Shown here: piece by piece, positions 50,136 to 60,531 of the stretch
Layout: each line of letters opens with the position of its first letter
How positions within the stretch are numbered: position 1 is the stretch's first letter
NCBI RefSeq assembly: GCF_016808095.1
Contig: NC_068971.1
Coordinates: forward strand, 47,800,131 to 47,864,130
Source of the DNA: Vigna angularis
Lineage: Eukaryota > Streptophyta > Magnoliopsida > Fabales > Fabaceae
DNA: 64,000 bases
Direction: 5' to 3'
Translations under genes and position numbers: made by a program
The notes under the pieces: generated by a model
What the model saw: the letters and a program-made list of their open reading frames with translations, nothing else
Told to the model about the DNA's origin: nothing
Database searches by the model: none

Positions 50136-50734
50136 TAAATATTTGAGGGTTACTTCCTACATCACCACACATTATTCCCTGCACCACCACACTTTTTTTA
50201 AATTTTAAAATTATCTTTTATATTTTAAAATATCCTACACCTCCTCTTTTTCTTTTGAACGGATGTCGACATCCGTTGAAGAAAAAATTCTTCAACGAAT
50301 GTGTCATATCCGTTTAATATTTTTTCTTTTTTTAAGTTTTTAGTTTTTTTAAGTTTTTAAATTAATATATAAATATTATTTAACTTTTTTAAAAATTATT
50401 ACTTAATTATTTATAAATTAATTTTATTTTATTTAATAAAATAATTATTATTAATTTAATTTATATATTATTATTTAAATAATAATCAAAATAATTTTAA
50501 AATTTTTATTAAAATGGATGTGGTAATCCGTTAACGGATGTCATCACATCCGTTGAAGATTTTTTTTTAAAATAAAAATAATAAATTAAAATATAAAATA
50601 TGTGAACGGACGGATGTCAACATCTGTTAAAGGTGAAACGGATGTTGACATCTATTTTAGAGAAAGACAAAATTAGTATGAGGTGGTGAAGGAAGCATTC
50701 GGTGGTGGTGGAGGGAGCAACTGCCTAAATATTT
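50136..50734 (+). mobile_element. Mutator-like MITE, short copy, with 9-bp target duplication
   Basis: The element occupies 50145-50725 (581 bp) and is flanked by a perfect 9-bp direct repeat TAAATATTT (50136-50144 and 50726-50734). Its left end starts GAGGGTTACTTCCTACATCA, and the reverse complement of its right end is GGCAGTTGCTCCCTCCACCA. These match imperfectly over about 22 bp. A 9-bp duplication with such ends fits the Mutator superfamily. The interior is AT-rich and non-coding, with several palindromic ACGGATGTnnACATCCGT words, including a perfect 20-bp palindrome at 50258-50277. It has no transposase and so is non-autonomous. It lies 0.9 kb upstream of the WAK-like gene. Confidence 0.87.
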
Positions 50735-51640
50735 TTCAGTTAATTATGCTAGATTTGTTTGATATTGTTTATATTTTAAGATGAGTCCATATTTAAGAGT
50801 GGAAGTCACAAATATAACTAATGCTTCTTACAGGTAACTTTGTTGGATTCGTGGATAATTAAATTTGTTGCATAAAATTATGATATAAATTAATTATAGC
50901 CAACTAACTAAATCTAAATCTAATGTTTCATTAGACACAATGTAATAATTACAAAAAGTTGTTTCGAGAGTATTCGTAGAGAAAAGTGTATAAATGGTGT
51001 AGTGGATAGGATTTGACAGTTGTCGTCCAAGATTGTTTTAAAGAAAATGAGATGATGTTTATTTTAATTATTTAAGTTAATGCATCAACACGTGTTCAAC
51101 ATATGAACCGTAATATTACTTAGCAAAGTGTTCAACATATGAAGTGGTTGAAGAACATCCAATAATTGGAACACCACTTATGGAAATGGGAGCACCTTAA
51201 AGGGGCAAGTTGGGCCCCACATAGTGCCTCTACTATGGTTTGCCATTTTATTCATAACACTCGTAAGAATTAATTATTCACTAAAATATATCATCCATTT
51301 CAAATCACCAAATATATACATTACTTTTATTTTATACCTTATTTATATGATAAATTATGTTTAAATTTTGAAAAAAAATGTAAAAATATGCAATAATTAA
51401 TCATTATAATTTAAGTAGATAAATCAATGCCTTTAAAAAGGTAAAGAGCTGTCTTTTATTTTTATTCTTTCCTCCATTGCATTCTTTGAAAACTATATAG
51501 AATGTTTGTTTTTGAAATAAAAAATCTTGAGTCCACCAAAGAAATGTGTCATTTGGTAGTATAAATAGATGACATTTCTTGTATATCACTTACTTTAAAA
51601 TCAAGAGACGAATCTTTCTACCTTCATTCTTCACATAAAG
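50735..51640 (+). promoter_or_regulatory. Upstream region of the WAK-ectodomain gene
   Basis: A TATA box (TATAAATA) lies at 51560-51567, about 75 bp before the start codon. A CACGTG hexamer is at 51089, and the word GTTCAACATATGAA occurs twice (about 51094 and 51130). The segment about 51175-51305 has a diverged second copy at about 55549-55670. Regulation by light or stress through the G-box is possible but unproven. Confidence 0.6.
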
Positions 51641-52267
51641 ATGAGAGTTCTTCAACTTTTTCTACTAACTAGTCTTGGTTTAGTAACCAATGTGTCAACT
51701 CTAAATTCTTGTTCAAACTGTGGAGAGTTCATTGTTCCATATCCTCTGAGCACAAATGAGAATTGTGGAGACAAAAGGTACAAAGTTTATTGCAATGATG
51801 AAAAATTAGAATTTCTTTCTGCAACAGGAACTTACTATAAGATCCTTAGCATTGATCCGAGTGCTAACAAACTTGTGATTATGCCACCTCCTATTTTGAA
51901 GAACACTTGTTATTCTTCGGATCTCCTAATGGGAGGTTTGTTCCTTGATCAAAGCTTGCCTTTCAATATATCTACACAGAATACAGTGTTGCTGTTTAAT
52001 TGCACTAACAATATCCTTCAATCTCCACTCAATTGTACTTCAAATAGTATTTGCAGACAGTATGAGAAAAAGGTAGAGGAAGGATTTGGTTGTATGAACA
52101 CTCTTTGTTGTCATTACTTAAAGGATTCAGCTATGAATTCTCATAAGATTAGAGTCAGGATTGGAAGCTGCACAGCTTATACTTGTTTAGTAGGTTTCAC
52201 ACCTGATGACCCTCTTCAAACTTGGAATTATGGGATTGAGTTACAATGGTTGTCTCCTAATAATTGA
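51641..52267 (+). CDS. Secreted wall-associated-kinase-like ectodomain protein (no kinase domain)
   Basis: Single exon of 208 residues. Residues 1-20 (MRVLQLFLLTSLGLVTNVST) are a signal peptide. Next come the cysteine-rich galacturonan-binding WAK domain (CSNCGEFIVPYPLST, NCGDKRYKVYC) and a WAK-associated C-terminal region (CMNTLCCHYLKDS, IRVRIGSCTAYTCL, WNYGIELQWL). In typical WAK/WAKL receptors of roughly 600-750 residues these segments are followed by a transmembrane helix and a serine/threonine kinase. Here a stop follows the ectodomain, and no kinase-like sequence is seen downstream to 56 kb. The product should be secreted to the cell wall and could bind pectin fragments. The frame is open with many paired cysteines, N-glycosylation sites and a good TATA box, so it looks functional rather than decayed. 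Closest type is probably WAKL14/WAKL20; this is recalled, not computed. Confidence 0.85.
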   Translation: MRVLQLFLLTSLGLVTNVSTLNSCSNCGEFIVPYPLSTNENCGDKRYKVYCNDEKLEFLSATGTYYKILSIDPSANKLVIMPPPILKNTCYSSDLLMGGLFLDQSLPFNISTQNTVLLFNCTNNILQSPLNCTSNSICRQYEKKVEEGFGCMNTLCCHYLKDSAMNSHKIRVRIGSCTAYTCLVGFTPDDPLQTWNYGIELQWLSPNN

Positions 52268-52870
52268 TTAAGATTATGTTTTTAGTTTCATGTCAGTACA
52301 ATAACTCATTTCATGTAATGTTTTCTGTTGTTTAAGAGAAATCTCAATAATAATGTCACTTTAATGATCTTATTTACAACTTTTTATTCAATTTGTGTTA
52401 AGTTATTACATTATATTTCTTAATTTTATTTTTAATTTTAGAATATATTTTTTACTTACTGTATGTATAAACTTTTATCTCTTATCATTAAGTATAATTC
52501 AACTATTTCTTTTATTATATTTATTATAATATTGATATTGTAACATATTTTAAGAATCAATCAATGTTACTCCATTGCAATATAAAAAAACACTCAACTT
52601 TCAAAATACACAAAAATCGTTAGAGCTTCCAAATACTCAACTAATTCACTTTTTACGTATGTAAAGTGAAAACTAAAAATTCATCGATTGTTTATCTAAA
52701 TTAACTTGATTTGATTGGAAGATTCATCGGATGCAGTTTTCGAAATTTGAAAATAAAATGCTAGATAAAGAAATGGAGGACAGATGGATAAGATGAAAGT
52801 CTAAATTTTATATGTGAAACTAAATAATCTTCAAAATAAAATTTCTAAAGAAATGATTTATGTTTTAGGT
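52268..52870. other. 3' region of the WAK-like gene and AT-rich spacer
   Basis: Likely 3' UTR with an AATAAT-type polyadenylation signal near 52347, then AT-rich DNA. No kinase-domain remnant is seen. Confidence 0.5.
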
Positions 52871-53160
52871 TCTAGAGAAGTAAAAGCGTTATCATCATTT
52901 CAATATTTTGCTTGGAGAGTTTTAAGAGAATAGGGTTACAACTGAGTATAATTTAAATCGTAAGGGATTGATAAAGGAGGTGGTTCATGTGATATGTATA
53001 TAAATAGAACATGATATAGATAATCATATATTCTTAAGATGTAAGATAGCTAGTAATGTGTGAAACTTGTGTGATAAATGTGTTAGAGTTTATAATGTAC
53101 ATCAAAATTCAATATAGAAACATTTCTAAGGAAAACAAGCTTCATAGAATATTGGTAAAA
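52870..53160 (+). pseudogene. Decayed LINE fragment (reverse-transcriptase zinc-binding region)
   Basis: Broken frames give FAWRVLRE, then VTTEYNLNRKG, and further on DNHIFLRCKIASNV, a stop, and NLCDKCV. This order matches the zf-RVT region found after the reverse transcriptase in plant LINEs (pattern FAWR....PT..NL..RGI ... HLF..C..A..VW). Stops and frameshifts show that it is dead. Upstream reverse-transcriptase and endonuclease parts were not found. The strand is plus. Boundaries are approximate. Confidence 0.6.
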
Positions 53161-54529
53161 AAAAACTCTACAAATTTTAAAAAATGGGGGTAATTTATCT
53201 AAAAAATGAGATAATTAAGTTTTTCATTTATAAATGTAAAATAAGTTTATAACTGTTGACGATTTTTCAATTGAAGTTGTTATGATCTAGTGATTTTTTC
53301 ATAAAATAAAATGAAATTATCATATGATTTATTATAACTTATTTGTAAATTTATTGAACGAAAATAGTCAGAATTTATGACAACTATCAATTTAAACAAA
53401 TTTGAACAAAAATCATCATGATTGGTGACGATTTCAGTTGTTTATGAAAAAAAAAAAATCAATACAATTAAAAACGTTATGAATTATGACATTTGATTTA
53501 TTATAAATCGAAAATCGTTATCAATCTTGATGACTTTAATTTAAATTAAAAGTTGTCACCACAACTTTCATTTAACGAATTTAAAAAATTTTCATAAGTC
53601 CTAACGACTTATTTATGAAATTTTGAAAAATTGAAATATTCAAGACTCGTGATAACTTATTCTAAGTCTATGAAAAAAGTTAATTACTTACTTTTGAAAT
53701 ACTCTTTTAAAAATTTGTTCTATCATCATATACACAAAGATTTATTATCTAAGGATTGTGAAAAAGAATACTAATGCAAACATTCACCATTTAATCAATT
53801 TTTAAAGGAAGATTGGTTTTTTATTTGACCAACATTCATCAAGTTGTTGATAAAAATATTGAATATGATGTAAATGGAAAATAATATAACTATATACTTT
53901 TTAAATGGGTTAAAGAATCCAAATGCTCTAATATAATAATATATACATTTTTTTCTGATAAAAAAAATGATTATATGACTGTTTCATATAAAAATTTATA
54001 TTACTTTTGGCACGTAAAAAATTGTCATCAATTTTTTATGACTTTCAATTTTAGAGAGTTTTACTAACATTATATTGAAAAAAAAAACTTAACACTTCCA
54101 TAATTTTTATCAGATTTAATTTCATGAAATTAAAAATAAAAGGATTTCTATTGAGGAAAAACATTTGTTACATTAGAAAATATAAAGTAATGTTTTTCCA
54201 TTTTTTTCACTTTTATAGTCACAATGAGTAATGAGAGCTAATATTAATAAAATCGTTATGGAAATGTTTTTTTTTCATATTACGTGGAAAAAAAGTGTTT
54301 CTCTATTTATAAATATTTATCAATTTTATGAAACATCTAATTTATTATTTGCCATATGTAATACACTGTTTTATTATGAAACAATCTGTAATACCACAAT
54401 ATTTATTTAACCTACTTTACCACTCAAGCTTTTAAAATAAACAAATTTTTAAATATCTTTAGTGTAGAAATATCAGGAAACATACATTAGGGAAAAATGT
54501 TCTAGGAATAAAAGTATTTTCCAAAGAAG

Positions 54530-54652
54530 AAAGATTCCAGGATCTTTAATTAGTTTATGAATAAAAACAAAAGAATAAAGATTCCAGGATCTTTAATTAT
54601 TTTATGAATAAAAAACAAAAGAATAAAGATTCTAAGATCTTTAATTATTTTT
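54530..54652. repeat. 47-48 bp tandem repeat, about 2.5 copies
   Basis: Units starting AAAGATTCCAGGATCTTTAA begin at 54530, 54577 and 54625, each followed by TTATGAATAAAAA.CAAAAGAAT in the first two. The third is truncated and slightly diverged. Each unit contains the near-palindrome AAAGATTC...GATCTTT. Confidence 0.9.
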
Positions 54653-55548
54653 TCTATCATTGTTGTTTCCACAATTGTATTTATTACTATTTTTGTCATC
54701 AACCCTTTTCCACTAATATATGTTCACCACAAGTATCAACACTATCATAATAGTTTGTTGATTTACTATTTTTTTTTCATTTCAAGTAAATGTCTTTTTT
54801 AAAAATAGTTTACATACAAAATATTTATTTAAATAGATACGCGAGTTTTCTAAAGCTAAATACATCATTCATTTTTTTTTTCAGAAAGAACAAATACATA
54901 TAAAGATGGCAATTGAACTTTTGCTGAAGAAAATGCCATAAGATGACATTTATCTACTTTTTTTGTATAAAGTAAATACATTATTCATAAATCTAATCAT
55001 GTATAATTTTTTTCAAAACTTCAAATCCAAAATAAAGAAGAAAACCATTTATACAAATAAAAAAAATAATTGAAAAGAAAAAGGAAGGCTAAAGTTGCCC
55101 TAATATCCCACTCTACTCTCCTCCTGATAATAAATGGAGACAAGATCCGATTAAGATTATAATGGTATTAGTGATTAAGGTTTGTATGAGTTAGGTGTCG
55201 ACTTCTGGTTTGAGATTAAATATTACTCATTTAATTGGGCAATTTGATTGGAGCTTGGGATTCATTTTCTGAAATTTGTGTTTAATATATATAATGAGTA
55301 GAGGCAGTAGTGGATTACAGATTTGACTGGTGGTGTTCGTAGATAATTATTGTTAAAAAAATATAAGGGTATGGTTGATATTTAATTAATGTTAATTAAT
55401 TATTCAGGATTACCTCATATTGTACGTGTAAACCAAAACAGAAAAAATAGCTAAAATTTTATAAAACCCTAACATCCCATTTTGAAAATGAAGTGGGTTG
55501 TCCTTTAATAATAGTTTAGTATTATTATAAGGTAGCAGTGGTGAAAAT

Positions 55549-55670
55549 GGGAGGTCCTTAAAAGAAGCAAGTTGCACCCATAGTGGGTCTGGTCTGTCAT
55601 TTTATGATTACTACCTAATCATAATTATTCACTAAAATATTTAATCTAATTCATAAAACACTTTAATATG
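55549..55670. repeat. Diverged duplicate of the WAK-like gene upstream segment
   Basis: The segment aligns with about 51175-51305, sharing AAATGGGAG..CCTTAAA, GCAAGTTG, CATAGTG, GTCATTTTAT/GCCATTTTAT and AATTATTCACTAAAATAT. Similarity appears to be around three quarters by eye, in the same orientation. It is not followed by a WAK-like coding sequence. Confidence 0.6.
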
Positions 55671-56610
55671 CAACACCTGTCTTAGCAACTTGAATCTGTG
55701 GATCCTCGTATCACATCTCCTATTATCAGAAAGATATACACAGATAAGCCAACACGCTCTTATGAGTAGTAGTAGTCTTTGAATCCACATCACACATTTA
55801 CATATTAATTCCTATTAATATAAATATAAACAATATCTAATATTTTTAATTTAGTATCTATTTTTTTTTATTTTTATACTCATTTTTATTTTAAATCAAT
55901 AAAACATTTATTTTATCAAACAATTTTAGAGTTTATATTAATTTTGGGTTTAATCCTTAATTTTATAAATTATTTCTAAATATATATATATTATCTAATT
56001 TTTTATTTGATATTTATATAATTATAACTTATAATAATAATAAGCTTATTTTTAAAAATAACAACTATTTAATTTAAAAAATACATATATATAATATTAG
56101 TTTATTTATTAGTTATATTGAATAAAAATAGTTAAATTACCGCCAAATATATTTAATTGGTAAATCATGTTTATAAAAAAATTACTAACAAATAAAATAG
56201 TTACAAATTTGTTGGTAAATATTTATCAATAATTATCAATAGATTATGATTGTAATATCCACGATGAAATATGTGATTGTATGTCATTCTTCCTCCTCAT
56301 CTTTCTTTTATTTTTCCTTTACATCTTCATATTTTTCATCCTCTCCTCCTCACCTCCGTCAGGCTATCACACCATGATTGCCACATCTTGGTCATTCTCT
56401 TCCTTTTTCTCTTTTCTCTTTCTCCTTTTCCACCTTCTTCTCAAACTTTGGTAATCACTGTTGCCAACATCCTCACCTATGCATCACCGACGATCATCAT
56501 ATTACTGATGAGCCTTCAACCACCACAAAGTCATCACCAAGCACCACCATCACAATGTTTCGTCATATATTGATAATAAATCCTTAGCTAAGGGACCAAC
56601 CACAAGAGCA

Positions 56611-58272
56611 ATGATTAGTTGCACACATGAAGATTGGATGGAGTTTTTGAAGGATTATGAGTTTGAACTTCTATATCATCCCGGTAAGGCTAATGTAGTA
56701 GCAGATGCTCTGAGCAGAAAGACGGTGCATGTATCCACTATGATGGTAAGGGAGTTAGAATTGATCGAGAAATTCAGGGATATGAAGTTGTATGTTGAGT
56801 TGAAGTCCGATTTCATCAGTTGTAATAACTTAGTGATATCAAGTGATTTGTTGAGTTTGGTCAGAGATAAACAATTATTAGATGCCGAGCTACAAAAGAC
56901 GGTGGGTTTATTGGGTACAGATCAAGCCAGAGAATTTATGTTAGGAGCTGATGGTATTTTGAGATTTAGAGGCAGAGTCTGTATTCCAGATGATACTGAG
57001 CTGAAAAAGTTGATTCTCGAAGAAGGACATAAAAGTCGTCTTAGCATGCATCCTGGTATGACCAAGATGTATCAAGATCTCAAGGAGTCTTTCTGGTGGT
57101 CTGGAATGAAGAGAGATGTGGCACAATTTGTATCAACATGTTTGACATGTCAAAAGGCTAAAGTGGAACATCAACGACCTGGGGGTATGTTGCAACCGCT
57201 TGAGGTACCTGAGTGGAAATGGGATAGTATTGCCATGGATTTTGTAACACATTTACCACGGACAGGAAAGGGGCATGATGTTATCTGGGTTGTGATAGAT
57301 AGGTTGACAAAGAGCGCTCACTTCTTGGCGATGAATCTGAGGATGTCTATGGTGAAGCTTGCCCAACTGTATATAAAAGAAGTAGTGAGACTACATGGAA
57401 TACCATCGAGCATAGTGTCAGACAGGGATCCGCGATTTACATCGAAATTCTGGCAGTCTTTACAACGTGAGTTGGGTAGCAAATTACATATGAGCTCTAC
57501 GTATCATCCACAAACTGATGGACAGTCTGAGAGGACGATTCAATCCTTAGAAGACCTGTTGAGGACTTGTGTTTTAGATCACTTGGGTATTTGGGATGAG
57601 GTCTTACCATTGATTGAATTCACTTACAACAACAGCTATCATGCAAGCATTGGCATGGCACCATATGAAGCACTGTATGGTAGGAGATGTAAGACACCCC
57701 TATGTTGGTACCAAGAAGGAGAAACAGTGATGTTAGGACCAGAATTGATTCAGCAAACAACAGAAAAGGTGAAACTGATACAGGAAAGGATGAAGGCATC
57801 ACAGAGCAGACAGAAGTCTTATGCAGACCATAGGCGAAGGCCTCTTGAGTTTGAAGTGGGAAGTCACGTGTTTCTACGAGTTTCTCAGATGACTGGAGTA
57901 GGGAGAGCTATCAGATCCAAGAAGTTATCTCCGAAGTTTCTTGGTCCATTCCAAGTTATCAAGAGAATTGGACCAGTAGCATATGAGATTGCACTACCTC
58001 CTCAACTGGCAAACTTGCACAATGTATTTCACGTATCTCAATTGAGGAAATATGTGTCAAGTCCTGATCATGTACTCGAAGTGGATGACGTTCAAGTCAG
58101 AGAAGATTTGTCATTAGACGCAAAACCAGTACGGATTCTTGATGTTCAGGCGAAGCAACTAAGAGGAAAGGATATTCGTACAGTCAAAGTATTGTGGAAT
58201 GAGAAGACCCAAGAAATGACTTGGGAATTGGAAGAAGAAATGAAGAACTTCTATCCTCATTTATTTGATTAA
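56611..58272 (+). pseudogene. Partial pol polyprotein: RNase H end plus complete integrase
   Basis: 553 open codons without a stop. Residues 8-37 match the end of the gypsy RNase H domain ([28 protein letters not shown]). The integrase zinc finger shows H140, H147, C177 and C180. The catalytic core has D210 (MDFV), D271 (SDRD) and E307 (SER), with 35 residues between the last two, the DD35E spacing. The C-terminus ([45 protein letters not shown]) is the chromodomain-like tail of chromovirus integrases. Integrase inserts element DNA into chromatin. The first ATG at 56611 is internal to the original polyprotein and is not a true start. The piece cannot act by itself because the upstream polyprotein is missing. 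Confidence 0.88.
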
Positions 58273-58619
58273 AGAGTGTATTTTTCGAGGACGAAAAATT
58301 TTAAAGGTGGGGAGAATGTAAGACCCTGAAAAATTAAAGGAAAATGTGAATCTCGGGTCATTAGTAGAGTAAGAAACCAAAAATGTATCAAGTTGTAACA
58401 AAAGTTAAAGTTTATATGCAAAATACAATGCTGTCAACTTTGACATGGTTTGGTATTTTAATTATAATTAATTGTATAAATTAGATATTAAGTTGATTCT
58501 TGTTCCATTAGAAAGTAGACTCGAATAGCTTCGATTCGAGTACTTATACGCGTAATTCCGACATCGGGAAGGGGTTCAACCGGACTGACAAAGTTGTCAA
58601 AATCAGACTCACTCGCTGT

Positions 58620-58685
58620 ACGCGTTTTGGACGCGTTTTGAACGCGTTTTGGACGCGTTTTGAACGCGTTTTGGACGCGTTTTGA
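58620..58685. repeat. 11-bp ACGCGTTTTGR tandem array in the LTR
   Basis: Six head-to-tail units alternate ACGCGTTTTGG and ACGCGTTTTGA, which also makes three 22-bp dimers. A seventh partial unit follows near 58693. Each unit has two CpG sites and an ACGCGT hexamer. Confidence 0.95.
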
Positions 58686-59849
58686 CTCAGTAAACGCGTT
58701 TTACTATTTAAACACGTTTTTCTGGTTATTTAAGAGGGTTTTGGGGCTGAGAGAATTCCTAAGTTGAATCTGAGAACTGTTACCTAAAAGCATTGGACCA
58801 AAGAAGTTTTAGAGCTAAGTTTGGAGCCACGAGAAGGAATTCTAAGGCAGAGGAACGTCGGGGAACCGTTTGAAAGCAAGCTTAGGAGAAAACCGTAAGG
58901 GGAGCTAACCTTGAGTCTTTTTGTTTCTGTATGATTTTAAATTTGGTATATGTTTAGGATTTTGATTCTCTTTATGATTTTAGAATGAAATTCTACTTCT
59001 ATTGTATCTTTTGAATTGATGTACGGTTTGGAATTTGGATATGTTTCTGTTTTGATGGTTTTGAAGAGATCTTGTTCGTATTAAGTATTTTGAATCGGTG
59101 GAAGTTTTTAGGTATACGTATAGATCGAAGATTTTGAATCTGTTTATGGATTTAAAAGGAGACTAGGTCTTGATCGGAAATTTTGGATTGTACTAATTAT
59201 CCGCTGCCTTTTGAATTATATGTTTAGTTTAGATGTTTATAAGATTTGGATGAATATGGGTTGTTGATGGGAGATAAGTTTTTGGATGTCTAGAAAATCT
59301 GTATGATGAAAGGAATAGTCGTTATAGTCCGGAAAGTGAATTTTCGTAATTTTGGAATAGTAAATTCGCTTGAGTGAATGAGTTAACTCGCTGGAGCGAG
59401 TTATGCGTAACAAATTTAGTGTTTTGATGTTTTTTTTACGTTTTGGGAGTTCTGGATGTCCGTTTTGGACGTTCTTTAGGTCGATATGGGGGTTTTTGAC
59501 CCTTCTGGATCTATTAGTGAAGCTATCTAAGCTGTTTGAACTACTTAAGGGTTCGAATTAATAGACCATAAAGAGTTATGTGTTAATAAGTGATGTTTCT
59601 GTGAGGTTGTGAAATGTCTGAGTATGTGAGAATTATTTTCTTGAGATATGACTAAAGATGATAATATGTTGACATGTGTATTTATGAATGGAAATTGTAT
59701 AATAGAGTTCCAAGGAGGAACTCCTTATTGATTTTGTGTCAAGTACTGTACGTATGAATATAGGAACTCCGACTTAGGGGTTCATTCTTATGCTCTCAAT
59801 AGTCTCGATCTCACTTAGAGAGAAAGCTATGTGGTGGAGAGTGGAAAAT

Positions 59850-60030
59850 CCTTACCGAAGATCCACAGTGTGAGTGGACAGAGTAGGAAGGATGTAGCTT
59901 CAGTGGTAATATTCATATCCGAAGATCCAGTTTGGAGGACAGAGTAGGATAGAATAATTGAGCTAGCGAATAAGTACATCCATGTCCGAAGATCCAGTTT
60001 GGGGACAGAGTAGGATATGATGTAGCTGAG
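59850..60030. repeat. Three ~66-bp subrepeats in the LTR
   Basis: CCGAAGATCCA...GGACAGAGTAGGA recurs with starts near 59855, 59920 and 59986, with variable spacers. It is a degenerate tandem series inside the 3' part of the LTR. Confidence 0.85.
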
Positions 60031-60531
60031 TAAAGTACCACTGCGAGTGTAGAACTAGCTAAGAGTTCAATATTCATACGATTGTCCGAATGAATGGAGT
60101 TTACGAATGATAATGGTATGTTTATTATATTATTGAGTAATTTAACTTATAAGATGGAAGTTTGGTTATTAATTTAATTTACCATGATGTTTTGTATTGC
60201 ATTAGCTCACCCTTGCTTTGTCTGTTGTTTGGTTGTTATTTTGTGTTATGTATTTTGATTGGCGATGATCATCCGGTGGATGGGAGCAGAAGTCGGTGAT
60301 ATGCCGGTGGAGCAAGCCTTAGATGGAGGATCGACTGAAGAATAGTTTTAATAATGAAACCTATGTTTTTATTTCTGTTTTAAGGTGTGGAGTGTAATTA
60401 GTTTGAATTTACAGTGAGGGTTTGTATAATAATGAGGAAAACTCTTATTCCTCCTTCTATCAACTGTTCTATTATATCAATGATGTAAGAACTCTATTAT
60501 AGTTTGATGCTATAATTATGGGGATGTTACA

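Larger units (their letters stand above)
53160..56600. other. AT-rich intergenic DNA with repeats
   Basis: No gene is recognised. It contains a 47-48 bp tandem array (54530-54650) and a diverged copy of the WAK-like upstream region (55549-55670). A pyrimidine-rich stretch (about 56280-56580) has only spurious frames. The part about 53260-53650 repeats GACGATTTT/AATCGTTAT-like words and may be a worn transposon. Confidence 0.5.
56606..60531 (+). mobile_element. Ty3/gypsy (Tekay-like) LTR retrotransposon, 5'-truncated
   Basis: Remaining parts are the end of the pol frame (56611-58272), a polypurine tract (AAAGGTGGGGAGAA, 58304-58317) and a 3' LTR (58318-60531). No gag, protease, reverse-transcriptase core or 5' LTR is present upstream; recognisable element sequence begins at about 56629. 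Tekay/Del elements have long LTRs and a chromodomain-like end to integrase, both seen here. The uninterrupted integrase frame suggests a fairly young insertion. The breakpoint at about 56.6 kb may reflect a deletion. Confidence 0.85.
58318..60531 (+). repeat. 3' LTR of the gypsy element (2214 bp)
   Basis: Begins TGTAAGACCC directly after the polypurine tract and ends GGGATGTTACA, giving TG...CA termini with the short inverted pair TGTAA/TTACA. Inside are the 11-bp ACGCGTTTTGR array (58620-58685) and three ~66-bp subrepeats (59850-60030). The 5' LTR needed to confirm the length is absent, so the 3' border rests on the terminal motif. Confidence 0.75.

Noticed and set aside
56277..56587. Two overlapping open frames of 98 and 69 codons
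   Set aside because: They are translations of pyrimidine-rich DNA in overlapping frames, with repetitive hydrophobic composition and no domain.
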